A stretch of 64,000 nt of DNA from assembly GCA_012862575.1 (NCBI GenBank), contig BLSF01000052.1, forward strand, positions 186,001 through 250,000, in the 5' to 3' direction. The notes beneath the pieces were generated by a model, which saw only the letters and a program-made list of their open reading frames with translations, was not told the origin of the DNA and did not search any database. Source of the DNA: Parietichytrium sp. I65-24A (Eukaryota; Sar; Bigyra; Thraustochytrida; Thraustochytriidae). Below are positions 19,505-31,311 of this stretch, piece after piece. Position numbers and translations under genes: made by a program. Within the stretch, counting starts at the first letter, position 1. The number at the start of each line of letters is the position of its first letter.

Positions 19505-22500
19505 GAGGCAGCATGAGGCAGCAGGCAGTGCAGGGCTTTTGACCGGCTCATCTGAGGCATTCCCCATTCCCGCGGGCCACGGCTCAAGCCGTTCGAGACA
19601 GCCCAGTCACTGTTCACCGAGCCACTACGTGGAATTTTTAATGACTTGGGGCCCTAATGTCTGTGCGGCCCAGAATGGTCAATTGACTTGAAACGGCGCT
19701 GCTACGCTCGAGAAGCAGTGCTCCTTTCGTGCATGTTTTCGAAACTCCAAATTCTTTCGTGTCGACCAAGGTGATTCAATGACTTTTGAATGGCACTGTG
19801 AGGCACTTGACTTTTCCAATAGAGAAAGCTGAGCCCTGTTCTGGCTACCAACACAGTTCTCTACTAGGCTAGTTAACCAGGATAGCCAAATAGTGCTCGT
19901 TATAGTAGTGCTATAAGCACGAAGCGGTCGTCCCGACTTTGAGAAGGCCCTCTTGGTTCACTGTCTATCAATGTATTACTGAATTGTACACCGCCAACTG
20001 ATCAGTTTCGCACGTGGCGCTGTACTAGGGTGTGAAGAGGTGTGAACTGCGAGGCATTCTAAGCTAACTCTATTAATTTTAAGTTAAAGTTCAAGCTGCT
20101 CAAGCAGTCGGATCGTCGGATTTGCACGATAAGACGAGGGGCCTCCCAGAGACACTTTACTCTAGTACTGACGAATACTGCAAGGGGCAGGCTGAAATGG
20201 CACTATTTGCCCATTGCTGCTGATACTGGTTTCGACAAGCCCAATAGCCCATGCGCTCATAAATGTCTCACACCAACAAGGGATATTCCTGAACACTATC
20301 GACTTTTGCGATCTTTTCAATCTTGCTGGAGTCATTGCCCATGTCCATGGTCCCACGACTACAACCCGCAAACCTGGCAGTGGACCCTCTGCAGGTCGGC
20401 AGGGTGCTGGCTTTGAGCGCCAACGCAACTTCTTGGGACTCACAATCCAGCAGTGCGATCATCTTTTTGTTCCGTGGGTCATCCGTGTCTTCTCACGACG
20501 TTCTCGCCAAAGTTGTCGCACTGTCAACCAAAAACGCATTTGAAAACATGGCTAACGACAGTCTGTGCGTCCATGCGCGTCCCGTCAGCTAGTACCGAGA
20601 TAAGACTTAAGGCTATGTCGTCACGGTGTGCTCTTGGAGCTAGTTTTTGAAAATTTTCGGAAAATGAAAGATGAGGAAGCTGAGGCAACTGCGTTGCTCC
20701 TGGTTCTATCGTGTTTTAGTTGTCTGCTAGAAGCACCTTCTGTCGGACGCTGGAGCGTGCCGCCTCCCTTCTACTAAAATAGGACTTTGGCAAATCTTCC
20801 CGTTCATAGTTCGCATCTCGGCATCAGTCTCAACTAAATGTGAATACAAATTTGAACTCACTAATTCGGATTGCAGTGTCGTGTCGTGTGCTGCAATAGG
20901 CGCTAGCAAGCCCTAAAGTCACTTATCCTTGTTGTGGCAGGCGGAAGATGGGGCGCCATATATGTTTTTTCTTCCCTTTCCTTGTTTGTCTCCACTCTGC
21001 GCTTGTAGGAATTCTTCATTCTCCCGCCGGATGATTAAGTCGCACTAACAAAAACGATTAGTGTTCCGTTCGCCGGGAAAAGGAAGAGTGCACAAGCTAT
21101 GCGCATGGTCTTGTTGACTTGGATCGTTTTCATCGAAAGGCCACCGAAAGGGGAGAGTGCCTCGGACGAATTCCGACGCTCTTCTCGCGTGAGCCAAATC
21201 CAACAAACCTTCGGCTCGCAGGAGAGCTGAGCTGAATCGTAGGAACGGCTTTTTGCGACGGAGCCCGACGCTTCCGATCTCTTCCACGAACTCGCAGCAG
21301 TGCCTCGTAGAGTAGCTATAATATCTAGTAGAGTGCCTGGTCAGTCTTGGCTTCCTCGTAACAATCCCAATCAATAATCAATTATTCCGATCAAGAGCAA
21401 ACGAATAAACTCTGCATCTCGCTGCAGAGATGTTCTTTGCGATCGGCAGCACTCACTGAGCACAAATAATTTCTGGATCTCGTGCCCGGGCTCTCTCTAT
21501 ACGGAAGAAGCAATCCGCACCAAGATGGAAATCGTACATTCAAAGAGCAAAAAGCGGATGAGTAGTGGGTACGAGTAGTGCTTGCCGTATGCCAGTGTAA
21601 TTCTTGGTGGCAGCGCTCGTTCCATTTCTTTTCCAGAGCATTGATTGAGAGATTTTGGCAGAGAAGTTATGTGCAGCATCTGCGGCTGTGGGGATTCAGT
21701 AGACGACCCTTGTGTTGAGCAAATCAACCGCGAAGAGTGCGCGAATGGCCCCACACCTGCAAAGTGTTATTATACGGCACCCAGTTTTAAACTTGCAATT
21801 CGTCCAAGTCCTGAGTGTCAGAAGAAGAAGTGTCTTTTTTTTTAACCTTGCCTGAGTTGAGTTGAGTAGCCCTATTACTGGAGGCAGGCAAGAAGTCATT
21901 ACTCTTCACCTCTTACTCTTCATTTGCGAACTCCACTCAGTGCGGCCCTTCAATTCCGTGTGCGATGACCAAGGTAGAGTACCAGTACCACTGAGTATCG
22001 GTGCATCGACAAGCAGTGCCGCGTGCATTCGTAGAGACGAGTACTACTAAGCAAAAACTGTGTGGATCCGGGGTTTGACTGTGAGTTCAACAACTCGTGT
22101 GGCGTTTCATGTCGAGAGACATGAGTACCAGGTACTCGGTACCAAGAGTACCTTTGACTGGGAGGGAGCAGGTCCTTTTAGGACTTTCAAAGGCAGAGAT
22201 TTTGAATGCCATTCGGTTATGACTATGATTTACTCACAAAGGCCAAGAGACTCAAGGGTTGAATGAGTGACTTTATAAACTTATTGCACATTAGAAAAGT
22301 GCTTTACAAAATGGCATGCCGCCAACAGCCCGAAAGAAGTCTCGACATGTCCCGGCTACTCCGCTGAAAACTGAAAAGTTTGTTGGGGCTCTGACTGCCC
22401 TGTAACTTCTGATCTGTTTATATGCGGTAACAACTTGTCGTGTTTCGCGAGCCTGAACAAGAACTTGAAATCTTGTTGACTGTGATTCCAAATTGGGATT

Positions 22501-24530
22501 CATTACGAGTGTCGAGTGTCCTCCATTGACGGCACACCCGTACTCACTGTCAATGTGCATCAATGTGCATGCCGTGCATGACCGAATCGAGAGCACCATT
22601 CCCGAGACCTCCAATGCAGTGCGATCGGCACTCACAGGCAGTGCTCAGCGTGAGTCCTGGCTTGAGCGAGACCGACGTCTTCTTGTCGCACAGCCTGCAA
22701 TCGTAGAAACATGCAGTAGTAAGCTTAGTGATACTGTTTGCATTCTCCTGGGTCTCCTGGGATGTGAGCTGTGGCACTTCTTGCACTGCAAAGCTTGCTT
22801 GTTGAGAAGGTTCTCACTGTCACTCCATCTCAATCCTGCTGAGGATACTAAACTCCGAAGCTCCAAAGGCTGAAGCCTTGGAGGAACTTGTGGTTGCGCA
22901 AGTTACCGGTACCTCCCTAACGAACATTGAATTTGAACCACGCTGTCGTGAAGCGGTTTCATCTCGTCGATAAAAAGAGTCTTCTCAAAAAGCGTGGCTT
23001 TCGCTTCCTACTAGGTGCAAGAGAAGCGCAGAGACAGACGACCATCTAGCTAGCTAGAGAGAGGTGGGAGGTGCTCAGTACTAGTACTTCTCGCTGTCTG
23101 TCAGAACCAGGAGTCGCTAGTGAGTATTCCACATGCGTCAAGAATTCTCAATTGGGTCGGTGGCTGTGGTGGCGTCTGTTTCCTCAGAATTCAGCAGATT
23201 GTGAATTTGAGTGAAATTCTGAATGATTTCTCACTTCTGATAGACGAATCAATAAGTTAAGTTAGCCTTCACGTCCTCATCTTTCATTGTAGTGGTCGAT
23301 GGTTAGTTAGGTCAACAAGTACATGTACGGTATTAAAGCTGTACAGTGATAATGTTGACTGTGACTGTGACTGTGAAGTGGCACGTGATCTCCCAGCCGA
23401 GGCGGGTGACTGACAGTGACCGAGAGCGCTTGGCCTGCGTGAAGGTACTCGGTGCTAGTACCAAAAATATCGCGGCGGCCCCTGCTGCATGAACAGATTG
23501 GTGAGTATTTCAATTTCATCAACTGTGCCAGCTTCTCGGTTGTCATCATCGTCACTTGCGGTCCAATGGGTGACAATGCTGCCGTGCACGAGGATTGCTG
23601 CACTGCACACCTCTATCCAGCACTGCCGAATGGGGCGCCATGTTGGTCGTTTCCTTCCTCTTCCCGCTCCTCCAGATGCAACGCGTGCAATCATTACGAG
23701 ACTCGGGCACGAAAGGGATCAGAGTGAACGAAGCGATCAGATTCTTCTAGTATAGTTTTGCATAAACTAGTAGTATCATATCTGCATTATTATGCCACTG
23801 CATAGAACACGCGATAACTACTTTGTTAAAAAGAGTGGTAGTTGACTCTGTTAGTTAGAGAGTATTTAGCCAATGGAGCTATAGATAGATAGATAGATCT
23901 ATAGTACCTTGTCACGAAGGGGAGCTAATTAGTTCACACTGCTAGCTCTATTCCCAGCCAAAGTTTGGAACGAAGAATTCGACGCATGTGCCATTGCTGT
24001 CCCTCCGATGCCTCAGTGTCATGCATTGGCTGACGGTGAATCGAATGGAAGATTAAAAAACAGCGCCAAAAAGGCCAAAAGTTTCGAAGAGCTGGAGTGA
24101 ATGAAATCGAATGGCACGAAGCCAGCGAAGGCAACAGTTTGTTAGCACTCAAAAATTGCGCCTCGGAAAACTACACCCCGCCGAAACTCAATGCAGTTCC
24201 ATGCCAACGTAGATTTGGAAAACCGCTTTCTACACACACTTGCGATTCTAAAACACGGTCCGGTAGATTTCCAAGCTTGAGGTTGGGGCGCTTTGCATGC
24301 GCTTGGACGTAAGGCAATTCCGTGTACGTACATATTGAAGACGCTTGCGTTCTCGAAACGTGCTTCAAAGCACAACACTGACTGCTTTGGAGAAAAGACG
24401 TTAACTTTCAGAAGAGAATGCAGCACGAATGAATGCCTCCAAGCAAAGCGAACTTGCAAAAGATAAAATGCAAAGCTTCTTCGAAAATGCTTATATGAGT
24501 CAAACAAGAGCTAGAAAGAGCTCCAACTAA
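19505..24530. other. Five-kilobase gene-poor region with decayed-looking frames
   Basis: No full gene is recognisable. Short coding-like stretches occur on the minus strand near 20250-20620 (separate entry) and 21045-21374 (a 109-codon frame containing FRWPFDENDPSQQDHA), and on the plus strand near 21669-21842 (a Cys-rich frame, CSICGCGDSVDDPC). The rest is rich in CTAG, GAGTACTC and GGTACC palindromes, with a GATA run at 23881-23898. Genes built of very small exons, as seen in the carrier, would be missed here. Confidence 0.45.
20250..20620 (-). pseudogene. Broken reading frame, possible gene remnant
   Basis: Two adjacent minus-strand frames read like protein but do not connect. The first (about 20619-20535) contains DDIALSLISVLADGTRMDAQ and ends at TGA. 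The second, overlapping frame (about 20545-20270) contains NAFLVDSATTLARTS, a TGA stop, then KKMIALLDCESQEVALALKA and continues to another stop. One frameshift plus one stop would explain the pattern, or there may be small introns. I do not recognise the family. Confidence 0.25.
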
Positions 24531-25745
24531 TCACACGAACTCCAACCCCTCAAACTTGACGCCTGCAGGATCAGAGAGGTACATGAAGCCATCCTCATCA
24601 ACCGCTGGGTCGGATGTGTCTAAGAGCATTTTCCCCGTGGAATCGAATGCGGCGATCCACGAAGCTGTGTCCTCACCAACTTCCCGGACCTTTAGTGCCA
24701 AAAAATGGTCCTCCGTTCCAGGCACCTTCCTGATCGCAGTGAAGCCACGATCAGGCTGCAACGGGCCAATCGTTACCGCGCGAATATCCCTGAAATCTTC
24801 TGAAGCGATGAGCAAAATGTTTGTTCCCATAAGCTCGTCAACGACAGGATCATAGGCCGTTTGAAGGGAACGTTTCCTCGGAAGGATGTACCACTGACGA
24901 CTTCGAGGACAAAAGTGAATAGCTTCGTGCCACAAATACCCGCTGGTTGCGTTCGCCGCATACTTCAAGGCCCCATAAATCCTGCCCCAGTCGATGTTTT
25001 GTACTCTTCCGCTTGTATCGATTGTTTTGACCCACTCCGCGTCACGGTGAACCACGTGCCCTTGTGCATCCGTCCATTCCTTCCCGATAGAACCAACCTA
25101 CACAGCGAGAAACAAGGTCAGCTAGTTTCCTTCCCAGAGTCTTCACATGAGTGAAGATCCCATGCTGGACCCCGCTCCAAAACTTACCCAAAGCCGGTTG
25201 TCCTTCACGGTAGCCCACTCCAGCTTGCAAGGTTTGACCTTCTCTCCATTGCCGTCTGCAATAGCCCAACGTTGGAATACTTTCGGATTCACTCCTTCTC
25301 CAGGGTTGAGAGTATCGAGCTTGAAAATCAGGCCAGTAAAATCACACATCGCGTAGAATCGATCTTGAAATCGAACGAGTTCGCTCAGCTCCATCGATCT
25401 GTTCTTTTTAGCAGTCTCGCTTTCAAGCATGAGTGTCCGCCCAAGGTCGACTCTGTATCGTTTGACCCCGTCCTCGGCAACGGCACTCAAAAGCCGGCCC
25501 TTCTGCAGAATGGAGCGCCATATAAATTTTTGCGGATCCCTGCTCTTCAGGTCAAGGTCGCTCACCATAGCAAACTCGTGCACCGTACTATCAAAGAGGA
25601 GCACTCCATCATCGAAGCACTCCTGGACCGACCGAAAGTCGTCGCGGGAAGAGTGAAGCGGAGGCTGGTAGTGCACTTGAGCGAGCACTGCCGCGACCAA
25701 AAAAACATGCACAAAGCTTCCCGCGAATACGCCAAAGGCCCCCAT
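24531..25745 (-). CDS. Secreted calcium-activated nucleotidase (apyrase, CANT1 family)
   Basis: Two exons, complement(24531..25097 and 25188..25745). The 90-nt intron has GTAAGT and TGTGTAG ends, and its phase-0 junction joins NRLW to VGSIGKEWTD; 374 residues. The family hydrolyses nucleoside di- and triphosphates in a Ca2+-dependent way on a five-bladed propeller. Family hallmarks are visible in order: SDLDLKSRD near residue 62, MELSELVRFQDRFYA, CKLEWATVKDNRLWVG, GKEWTD, AEWVKTID, GYLWHEAIHF, RQWYILPRKRS, LMGTNILLIASEDFRDI, and a terminal VKFEGLEFV. The N-terminus (FGVFAGSFVHVFLVAAVLAQ) is a signal peptide or signal anchor, so the enzyme should act in the secretory pathway or outside the cell. 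A ~20-residue insertion (around DPAVDEDGFMYLSDP) lies before the last strand. Length and ends fit the family. Confidence 0.93.
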
Positions 25746-27421
25746 GGCCCGCCTTGTTCAGCGTACTCTATCCACTGGCTGCGCACGCTTGGCGCTTGAA
25801 TCTTGCGAATGACGAATGACGAATATCCAGATACTCTGGCTTGGAAACGAGCGGGAAAAGCACAAAACTCAAGAGTCTTGTCCCCCACGTGCACTGATAT
25901 TGCACGCCTCGTCCTTTGCGGATTCTTCCTCTCACCGTGACGCCCTCACTGCTTCGAGCCGCGCGTGGTTCTCTGCTCACATCCCCCTCCACTTACACCT
26001 GGCAATGTTGGCGTCAGATGAGTCAGATCTCATCCTGTTAGCCACACAGTAGATTACAGGCCACTGGCACCACTGGCACCACTGGCACATATAGTACGTC
26101 TACATTTACAGGTCCGCTGCAAGATTGCGTGCTCGAGTACGCTCGAGTACGGGGTAGTACTCGCTAGTTCTATGTGCGAACCTGCGATGTCCTCCACCAG
26201 TGTACTCGAGCGCAGATACAGAATGTGGGGTGATCGCGGACAGCATCAAGATTTTACTCCTCATGACACTGCACTGACTCCAATTGGGGTTCTGGGAACT
26301 GCTACGCTGAAGAATGTTCGCTGACTGCAGTGAACACTGGTATCGGCACCAATTTCCACCGAAGTTTCCACAAGTTACTGAGCTCTTGCCACACGCACGC
26401 CAACCATTGCTGTTTGTCTCAGTGGCACCCGAGTCGGGACCATTCGGAACCGGCGAATTCCTGGGTCAGCTCCAGTTGTTTCGGCTTTCGAAGAATGCTG
26501 TTCTCCCGACCAGCGTTACACTAAATTCGAGGCGACCATCCTTTGCGTGGTTTAGGTCCTGTGAAATCCTGTCAACTCATGATGTTTGATCAACTCCATT
26601 CCTCGGAACAGAATTGCGGAAGGGCGTCGTCGCTCATTGTCTTATCACTCATCATGTTCAGGACGTTCAGAGCAAGTGTCACTAGTAACCTGGCGGTTGC
26701 AAAAGCTGTACTGAACCTACTGAACCATTCCGTATTTCTCTAGGCTAGCAAGTCTACTCATAGTATAATGATACAGTGTATACAGAGCCGAAACGGAGCA
26801 CGTTCCAATACTAGGACAAACTAACAATGGAACTAGTACTCTTATACCCAGCCTACCGCCTTCTTATACTCAGGTCGGTTAGTTTAGGAGCTAGCCTAGT
26901 TAGGAAGAGTGAGGTACTACCAGAGCATGATAGGAAGCACACCAGTCCCTAGGAATTCCCAGCTGGTATTAGTAAGGTAGCGCAGTTGATTAAGCATCCG
27001 CCGGCAGAAAGTGTAAGCTATGGGCGGAGAGTGTCGCACTCCCTTGGCCTCATGCAGCTCACGCATGGAATGCAAGTATAGGAATGTATGTACTTACGCT
27101 GAGTGCACTAGCAGGCGTAGGCGTTCTCTTACGGCTCCTACGCCACCGATTAATAAGCACTAAACTAGAATTTAGTGAACTGGCATTTGCACATCGAGTG
27201 TGCCCACAAGGCAGCGCACTCAACACACGGCAGATTCCAAACAAACAAGCTCAAGCAGCAGAGAGCAGAGAGCAGAGAGCAGCAGTGGCTGTGGCAGCAA
27301 GACAAGGAAGGCGCCTGGGAGCCGCGGAGTAGAGAAAGCCTTTGTAAAGTCGTCCAAGCCGTTGTCGCCAGTGCACGACCAGACTCGCCGCTCACTGCTC
27401 GCCACGAAAAGTTTTCTCAGG
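25746..27421. other. Gene-free divergent interval
   Basis: Lies between the apyrase (minus) and SNF7 (plus) and should hold both promoters. Contains a 9-nt tandem repeat (about 26061-26088), CTCGAGTAC palindromes near 26140, and a GAGAGCA repeat (about 27254-27283) in the SNF7 leader. No coding frame is convincing. Confidence 0.55.
26061..26088. repeat. 9-nt tandem repeat (CACTGGCAC)
   Basis: Three copies of a 9-nt unit upstream of the apyrase gene. Confidence 0.8.
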
Positions 27422-28141
27422 ATGAACTTCTTCGGCCGTCGCAAGACGGCAGGGACCACCTCCAAAGCCGCCTCGGCGGCCAAGGCTGCAGCCGTGGAAC
27501 CAGGCTCAGCTCTGCAGGGTCTCAAAACAAGGATCAGCGCTCTCGAGAAACGTCAAGAATTTCTGGAGAAAAAAATGCAGGCTTCCCTGGTGGAGGCGAA
27601 GCGCTACAGCGAAAAGAAAGACAAAACAAGAGCAATGCAATCGCTCAAGAGGAAGAAAATGTACGAGAAGGAGGTTGAAAAACTTCGGGTTGCGATCAAC
27701 AACCTGGAGCAGCAAGCCTTTTCCATCGAGAACTCATCTGTGACCCTCGATATTGTTTCCGGCCTCAAGGCCGGCAAGTCCGCCATGGAGGACATTCAAA
27801 GACAAGTCAATGTGGACGACTTGGAGGACCTCCGTGACGACATTGATGCACAGATGCAAGCACAGCAGGAGGTTGACGACATTCTCGCCAATCCGATCGG
27901 AGAAACACTGGATGACGACGACCTGCTCGCAGAGCTTGATGATCTTGAGGAGGAAGGTGAGGACGAGCTCAACAGCTTGGAGTCGGAGCTCGGCAGTGTC
28001 AACGTCAGTCCTCAACAGAATCCAGCGATTGCGCTTCCAAAGGCACCGGCAGGGGCAATTGCGATTGCTTCTCGTAAGGAAGAGGAAGAGGACCCTGACG
28101 CAGCGGCTCTTCGGGCCTTGGAAGCAGAGATGGCGGCATAA
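27422..28141 (+). CDS. ESCRT-III core subunit SNF7/CHMP4/VPS32
   Basis: 239 residues from the ATG at 27422, the normal family length. It polymerises on membranes to drive multivesicular-body budding and membrane scission. The protein starts MNFFGRRK, followed by a basic N-terminal helix region. The long alpha1-alpha2 hairpin comes next, with the diagnostic ALEKRQEFLEKKMQ and AMQSLKRKKMYEKEVEKL. After it, INNLEQQAFSIENSS, the MEDIQRQVNVDDLEDLRDDI acidic segment, and an acidic C-terminal half with alternating DDDLLAELDDLEEE. The C-terminal helix (PDAAALRALEAEM) fits the MIM1/MIM2 region that recruits VPS4 and the ALIX/Bro1 site. The open frame continues upstream without an ATG in a GAGAGCA-repeat leader, so I reject the longer start. 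Confidence 0.96.
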   Translation: MNFFGRRKTAGTTSKAASAAKAAAVEPGSALQGLKTRISALEKRQEFLEKKMQASLVEAKRYSEKKDKTRAMQSLKRKKMYEKEVEKLRVAINNLEQQAFSIENSSVTLDIVSGLKAGKSAMEDIQRQVNVDDLEDLRDDIDAQMQAQQEVDDILANPIGETLDDDDLLAELDDLEEEGEDELNSLESELGSVNVSPQQNPAIALPKAPAGAIAIASRKEEEEDPDAAALRALEAEMAA

Positions 28142-28998
28142 TCCAAACCTCGTGCACTTGCGCTGAGTATCTCCTCTCGCGGACCGATTCCATGAATTGT
28201 TTTTTTTCGTGAAGAAAGAACTCTCACTAGCTGGACCGGAGACAATTAATAGTCGATCCGGTGTGCCATCGCATCTATGGAATGCGCGATCATATCTGTG
28301 AAACCCTGTACCTGACACGAGACGTTCTGAATTGGAAGGCCCATCTACGCATGGAACCATTGTTCTGCTATGCCTGAGCAGTACGTGGGGTGCTTGAAAC
28401 GCTCCGGGTTGCGACCGCCGCACCACTGTATTTCGTCTCTCATTTTCGACAAAAGTCAACAAAACGTAAATTGCATGTCTCTTTTGCTCTTGTTTTGGTA
28501 TTCTGCCAGGTCTCCGCTTGCCCAGACTGTTCTGTGTTTTTTTTGTTCTTTTTCTGTGGAAACGCAGTAAACCGCAGCTGCACGCTCGCCCTTGGAGAAT
28601 TAAGAGGCAGGAAAGCAAAGAAAATTTGTTTCCACATGAGAATATATTTGCAAATAAATAGTTGTGGAGCCACAACGTCGTAAAGACGAGAGCGCCCATG
28701 CGTGAGTATAGATAGATATATAATGAAAAATAAATACGCCAATCAAGCCGGAAAAATAGATAAATAAATACTGCCCCTTGGGCACCATCGCCAGAAATTG
28801 CAGGTCTCTATTTTACCTCCTCCCCAAGAGCGGAAAACGGAGGAGCACTGACCACAGCCAGTAGTAAGAGCAAGGAATAATACCGAATCAACAGTTCCTT
28901 CTTCCCCAGAAAGAAAAAAATGAACCCAGTCAGAAGCCCAATTCGACCCGGAACCGTCAAGAAAACATCCCGTAGACGAAGAACTACGCCAAGTGCGC
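28142..28998. other. Convergent 3' region
   Basis: Tail-to-tail spacer of about 860 bases between SNF7 and the double-bZIP gene. AT-rich toward the right (AATAAATA runs near 28730-28770 read as A-rich 3' sequence). No coding frame supported. Confidence 0.5.
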
Positions 28999-30783
28999 TT
29001 ACTTGGATGATGGAAGCGAGCGAATTGCAGCCAAGGCGAGTGCTCCAGCCACATCCGCTTCACAATTGGACCTATTGTTGCTAGCCCCAGTTGGCGGGTT
29101 TGCGCTCTGCTCCAACTTGAAATTGCGAGGAGGAAGAGCCATCTCTTGAGGATAGACGCTCTGGAGTAGAGGCGAAATCCCTGGTGATCCAAACATGCCA
29201 GGCATGAGAAAGTTGGAGCTCGTAAAGCTTGCGATGGAACTCATTGGGGAGGAAAATACGTTTCCCATCTGAGGCTTATTAGCATCAGTGTTTGCCTCCG
29301 AGAGCACGGACGACAAGTGGGACGAGGACACCGGCTCAACGCTTGCTCCGCTTTCCGGCCTTTTGTCCGAGCCCTCTTCTTTCATGTTAGTGCGCTGTGA
29401 TTTGGACCACCCACTTAGAGGTGGCAAAGTGTCCCCCGACGCTGCACGAGGTCGCCCAGCAGAAAGAGAGCCACCGGGAACGGACTTGCCTCCGAAGGAG
29501 TCAATCGTGTCCGAGCGCTGTCTCTTACCGCCCCTTAACTGAAAGCTATCATCAGAAGCGTGAGGAGACGAGACTTTTCGCTTTGCGGAGGCAAACCCGG
29601 GGAGAGATGGAGAGCCCCCCTTTCCAGTGGTCACAGATTCGTTGTCATTAAACGAGGACTCGTCGTCGTCGCACACTGAAGCACATGACGACTGCATATC
29701 GTCATCGTTCTCGCCAGGAACAGGACACTTGCGCCTAATCTCTTCCACAATTTCGTGTGGGAGAGCAGCCTCCAAAGCTTTCACCTTGTGCAACAAAGCT
29801 GGAAGCTGCACTCGAAGGGACTCGATGTAGATCTTCTTCCGCTGGCGGCAAAGTCGAGCGCTAGCAGCGTTTCTCTCAAGACGCCGCTTCTTCCGTTCTT
29901 CGGATGTTAAGCGAGAGAGCTTGAAATTCTCCTCCTCCGAAAGAGGAACATTTACGCTGTCAGCGTCGGTGATGTTTGTTGACATACCAAAGGATCGAGA
30001 CTCGATGTAAAATTGCTCACGAGCCTTGATCTCAGACGCATGATTCAGCTTCTCGTGTTCCTCCATGTCTGAGGGTTTTCGAAAGGTCAACGTGCAGAAC
30101 CGGCATGGAACGTCTGGCTTGCCATAACCATTCACAATCTTGCGAGCGTGGTCGCGCTCCTTTCCATCCAAAGCATTAAACTTGGCCTCGAGCTCCTTGC
30201 AACGCTCATCCAACGCAGACACAACACGTGTGAGGGTTTCAGCTTCTTGCTTCTTCCGCTCACGTCTCAGGCGAGCAGTTGTTCTGTTGCGAGCAAGACG
30301 CTGCTTTACCCGGACTTCCTTCTCTTCGCCACGTCCGCCAGCCTTGGCGGTTACGTCCGATACACCAAGAAGAGAAGAGGCAAACGCTCTATTCAGAGTG
30401 CTGCTCTCATTGTTGTCCAACTGGCTGGCAAGAGGAAAGGCCTGAGTCGCAGGAGCAGGGGTGGTTGACGACGACGACAGGTTGTTCAGTGCACCGGGAA
30501 CCAGAAGCATCGGGTTGAAAAGCAGCTGAGAGTAGAGGTCGTTGCTCGATGGTGAGGCGTTCAAAGAAGCGAGCTTGCTTGCGAGGGTCTGCAAGAGCAA
30601 AGGATTTTGAGCAAGCAAATTGGCAGTCGCATTCTGCTGTTGCTGCTGAAAGCTTTGGAATTGATTCTGATGAATGCCATCCTTTTGCTTTCCCCCGCCT
30701 TGATTCGCAGAGCTCGAGGCAGCTGCGTTTCCGCCAAAATTGTTGGCTTGATTAAGAAATGGGAACATAGTGTCGACCTGCAT
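28999..30783 (-). CDS. Transcription factor with two bZIP regions flanking a C2H2 zinc finger
   Basis: 594 residues. The open frame begins at a GTG (30843), but the first ATG is at 30783 (another at 30768). In order: a Gln/Asn/Ala-rich N-terminus (SFQQQQQNATANLLAQN); a first basic region (residues ~159-179, RLARNRTTARLRRERKK) followed by heptad leucines; a C2H2 finger (residues ~227-248, CRFC-x12-H-x4-H); a second basic region (~298-317, RRLERNAASARLCRQRKK), the textbook N-x3-A-x2-C-R bZIP signature, with a short leucine-heptad tail; then an acidic Ser-rich stretch and a disordered Ser/Pro C-terminus. The first basic region keeps N-x3-A-x3-R but lacks the Cys. bZIP proteins bind DNA as dimers, so two bZIPs in one chain would permit intrachain or higher-order pairing. 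Nuclear; targets unknown. Confidence 0.88.
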   Translation of the reverse strand: MQVDTMFPFLNQANNFGGNAAASSSANQGGGKQKDGIHQNQFQSFQQQQQNATANLLAQNPLLLQTLASKLASLNASPSSNDLYSQLLFNPMLLVPGALNNLSSSSTTPAPATQAFPLASQLDNNESSTLNRAFASSLLGVSDVTAKAGGRGEEKEVRVKQRLARNRTTARLRRERKKQEAETLTRVVSALDERCKELEAKFNALDGKERDHARKIVNGYGKPDVPCRFCTLTFRKPSDMEEHEKLNHASEIKAREQFYIESRSFGMSTNITDADSVNVPLSEEENFKLSRLTSEERKKRRLERNAASARLCRQRKKIYIESLRVQLPALLHKVKALEAALPHEIVEEIRRKCPVPGENDDDMQSSCASVCDDDESSFNDNESVTTGKGGSPSLPGFASAKRKVSSPHASDDSFQLRGGKRQRSDTIDSFGGKSVPGGSLSAGRPRAASGDTLPPLSGWSKSQRTNMKEEGSDKRPESGASVEPVSSSHLSSVLSEANTDANKPQMGNVFSSPMSSIASFTSSNFLMPGMFGSPGISPLLQSVYPQEMALPPRNFKLEQSANPPTGASNNRSNCEADVAGALALAAIRSLPSSK

Positions 30784-31268
30784 AGGGGGATATCGCGTGT
30801 GACAGCAAAGCGTGATGGAAGGAGCCTTTGCGAGTGCCTTCACGTGCCTGCTTGAACCTGCTGACCTCTGTTGCGCGTGGACTGCGTGTAATAATAAAAA
30901 AGAATAAATAAATTGCCGCGGGGAAGGGTGTTGAGCTACAGCTTGCCCAACTTGCCCGACTTACGACACTGCAGAGGCAACCCAGGAGCCTTCAGGCAGC
31001 GCGGAGCGCAGTCACACACGCGAGAGCAGCCGCAGAGACGTACAAATACCGATTCACAGGCCCACCAGCTCCCTCCAAAGCTACAAAGCTAGAGGAGAGA
31101 GAGAGCGTAGCGCTTCACGCACCCAGACGAGCGCGGTCACGACCGACAGTCTTGCAAAGGAGACACGCAACGAGACGCTCGAGGCGACAAAACAGGCGCT
31201 TGATCGAGTGCGCCGAATCGCCGACGCGCTTGCAGTGTGTTCCTCTCTCTGTCGTCTGTCTGTCTCTC

Positions 31269-31311
<43 letters not shown>

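Noticed and set aside
18560-24530. Transposon or viral insertion
   Set aside because: No transposase, reverse transcriptase, integrase or terminal repeats can be recognised in this stretch.
26972-27045. tRNA-like D-arm (GTAGCGCAGTTGATTAAGC)
   Set aside because: No acceptor stem, anticodon arm or T-arm consensus around it.
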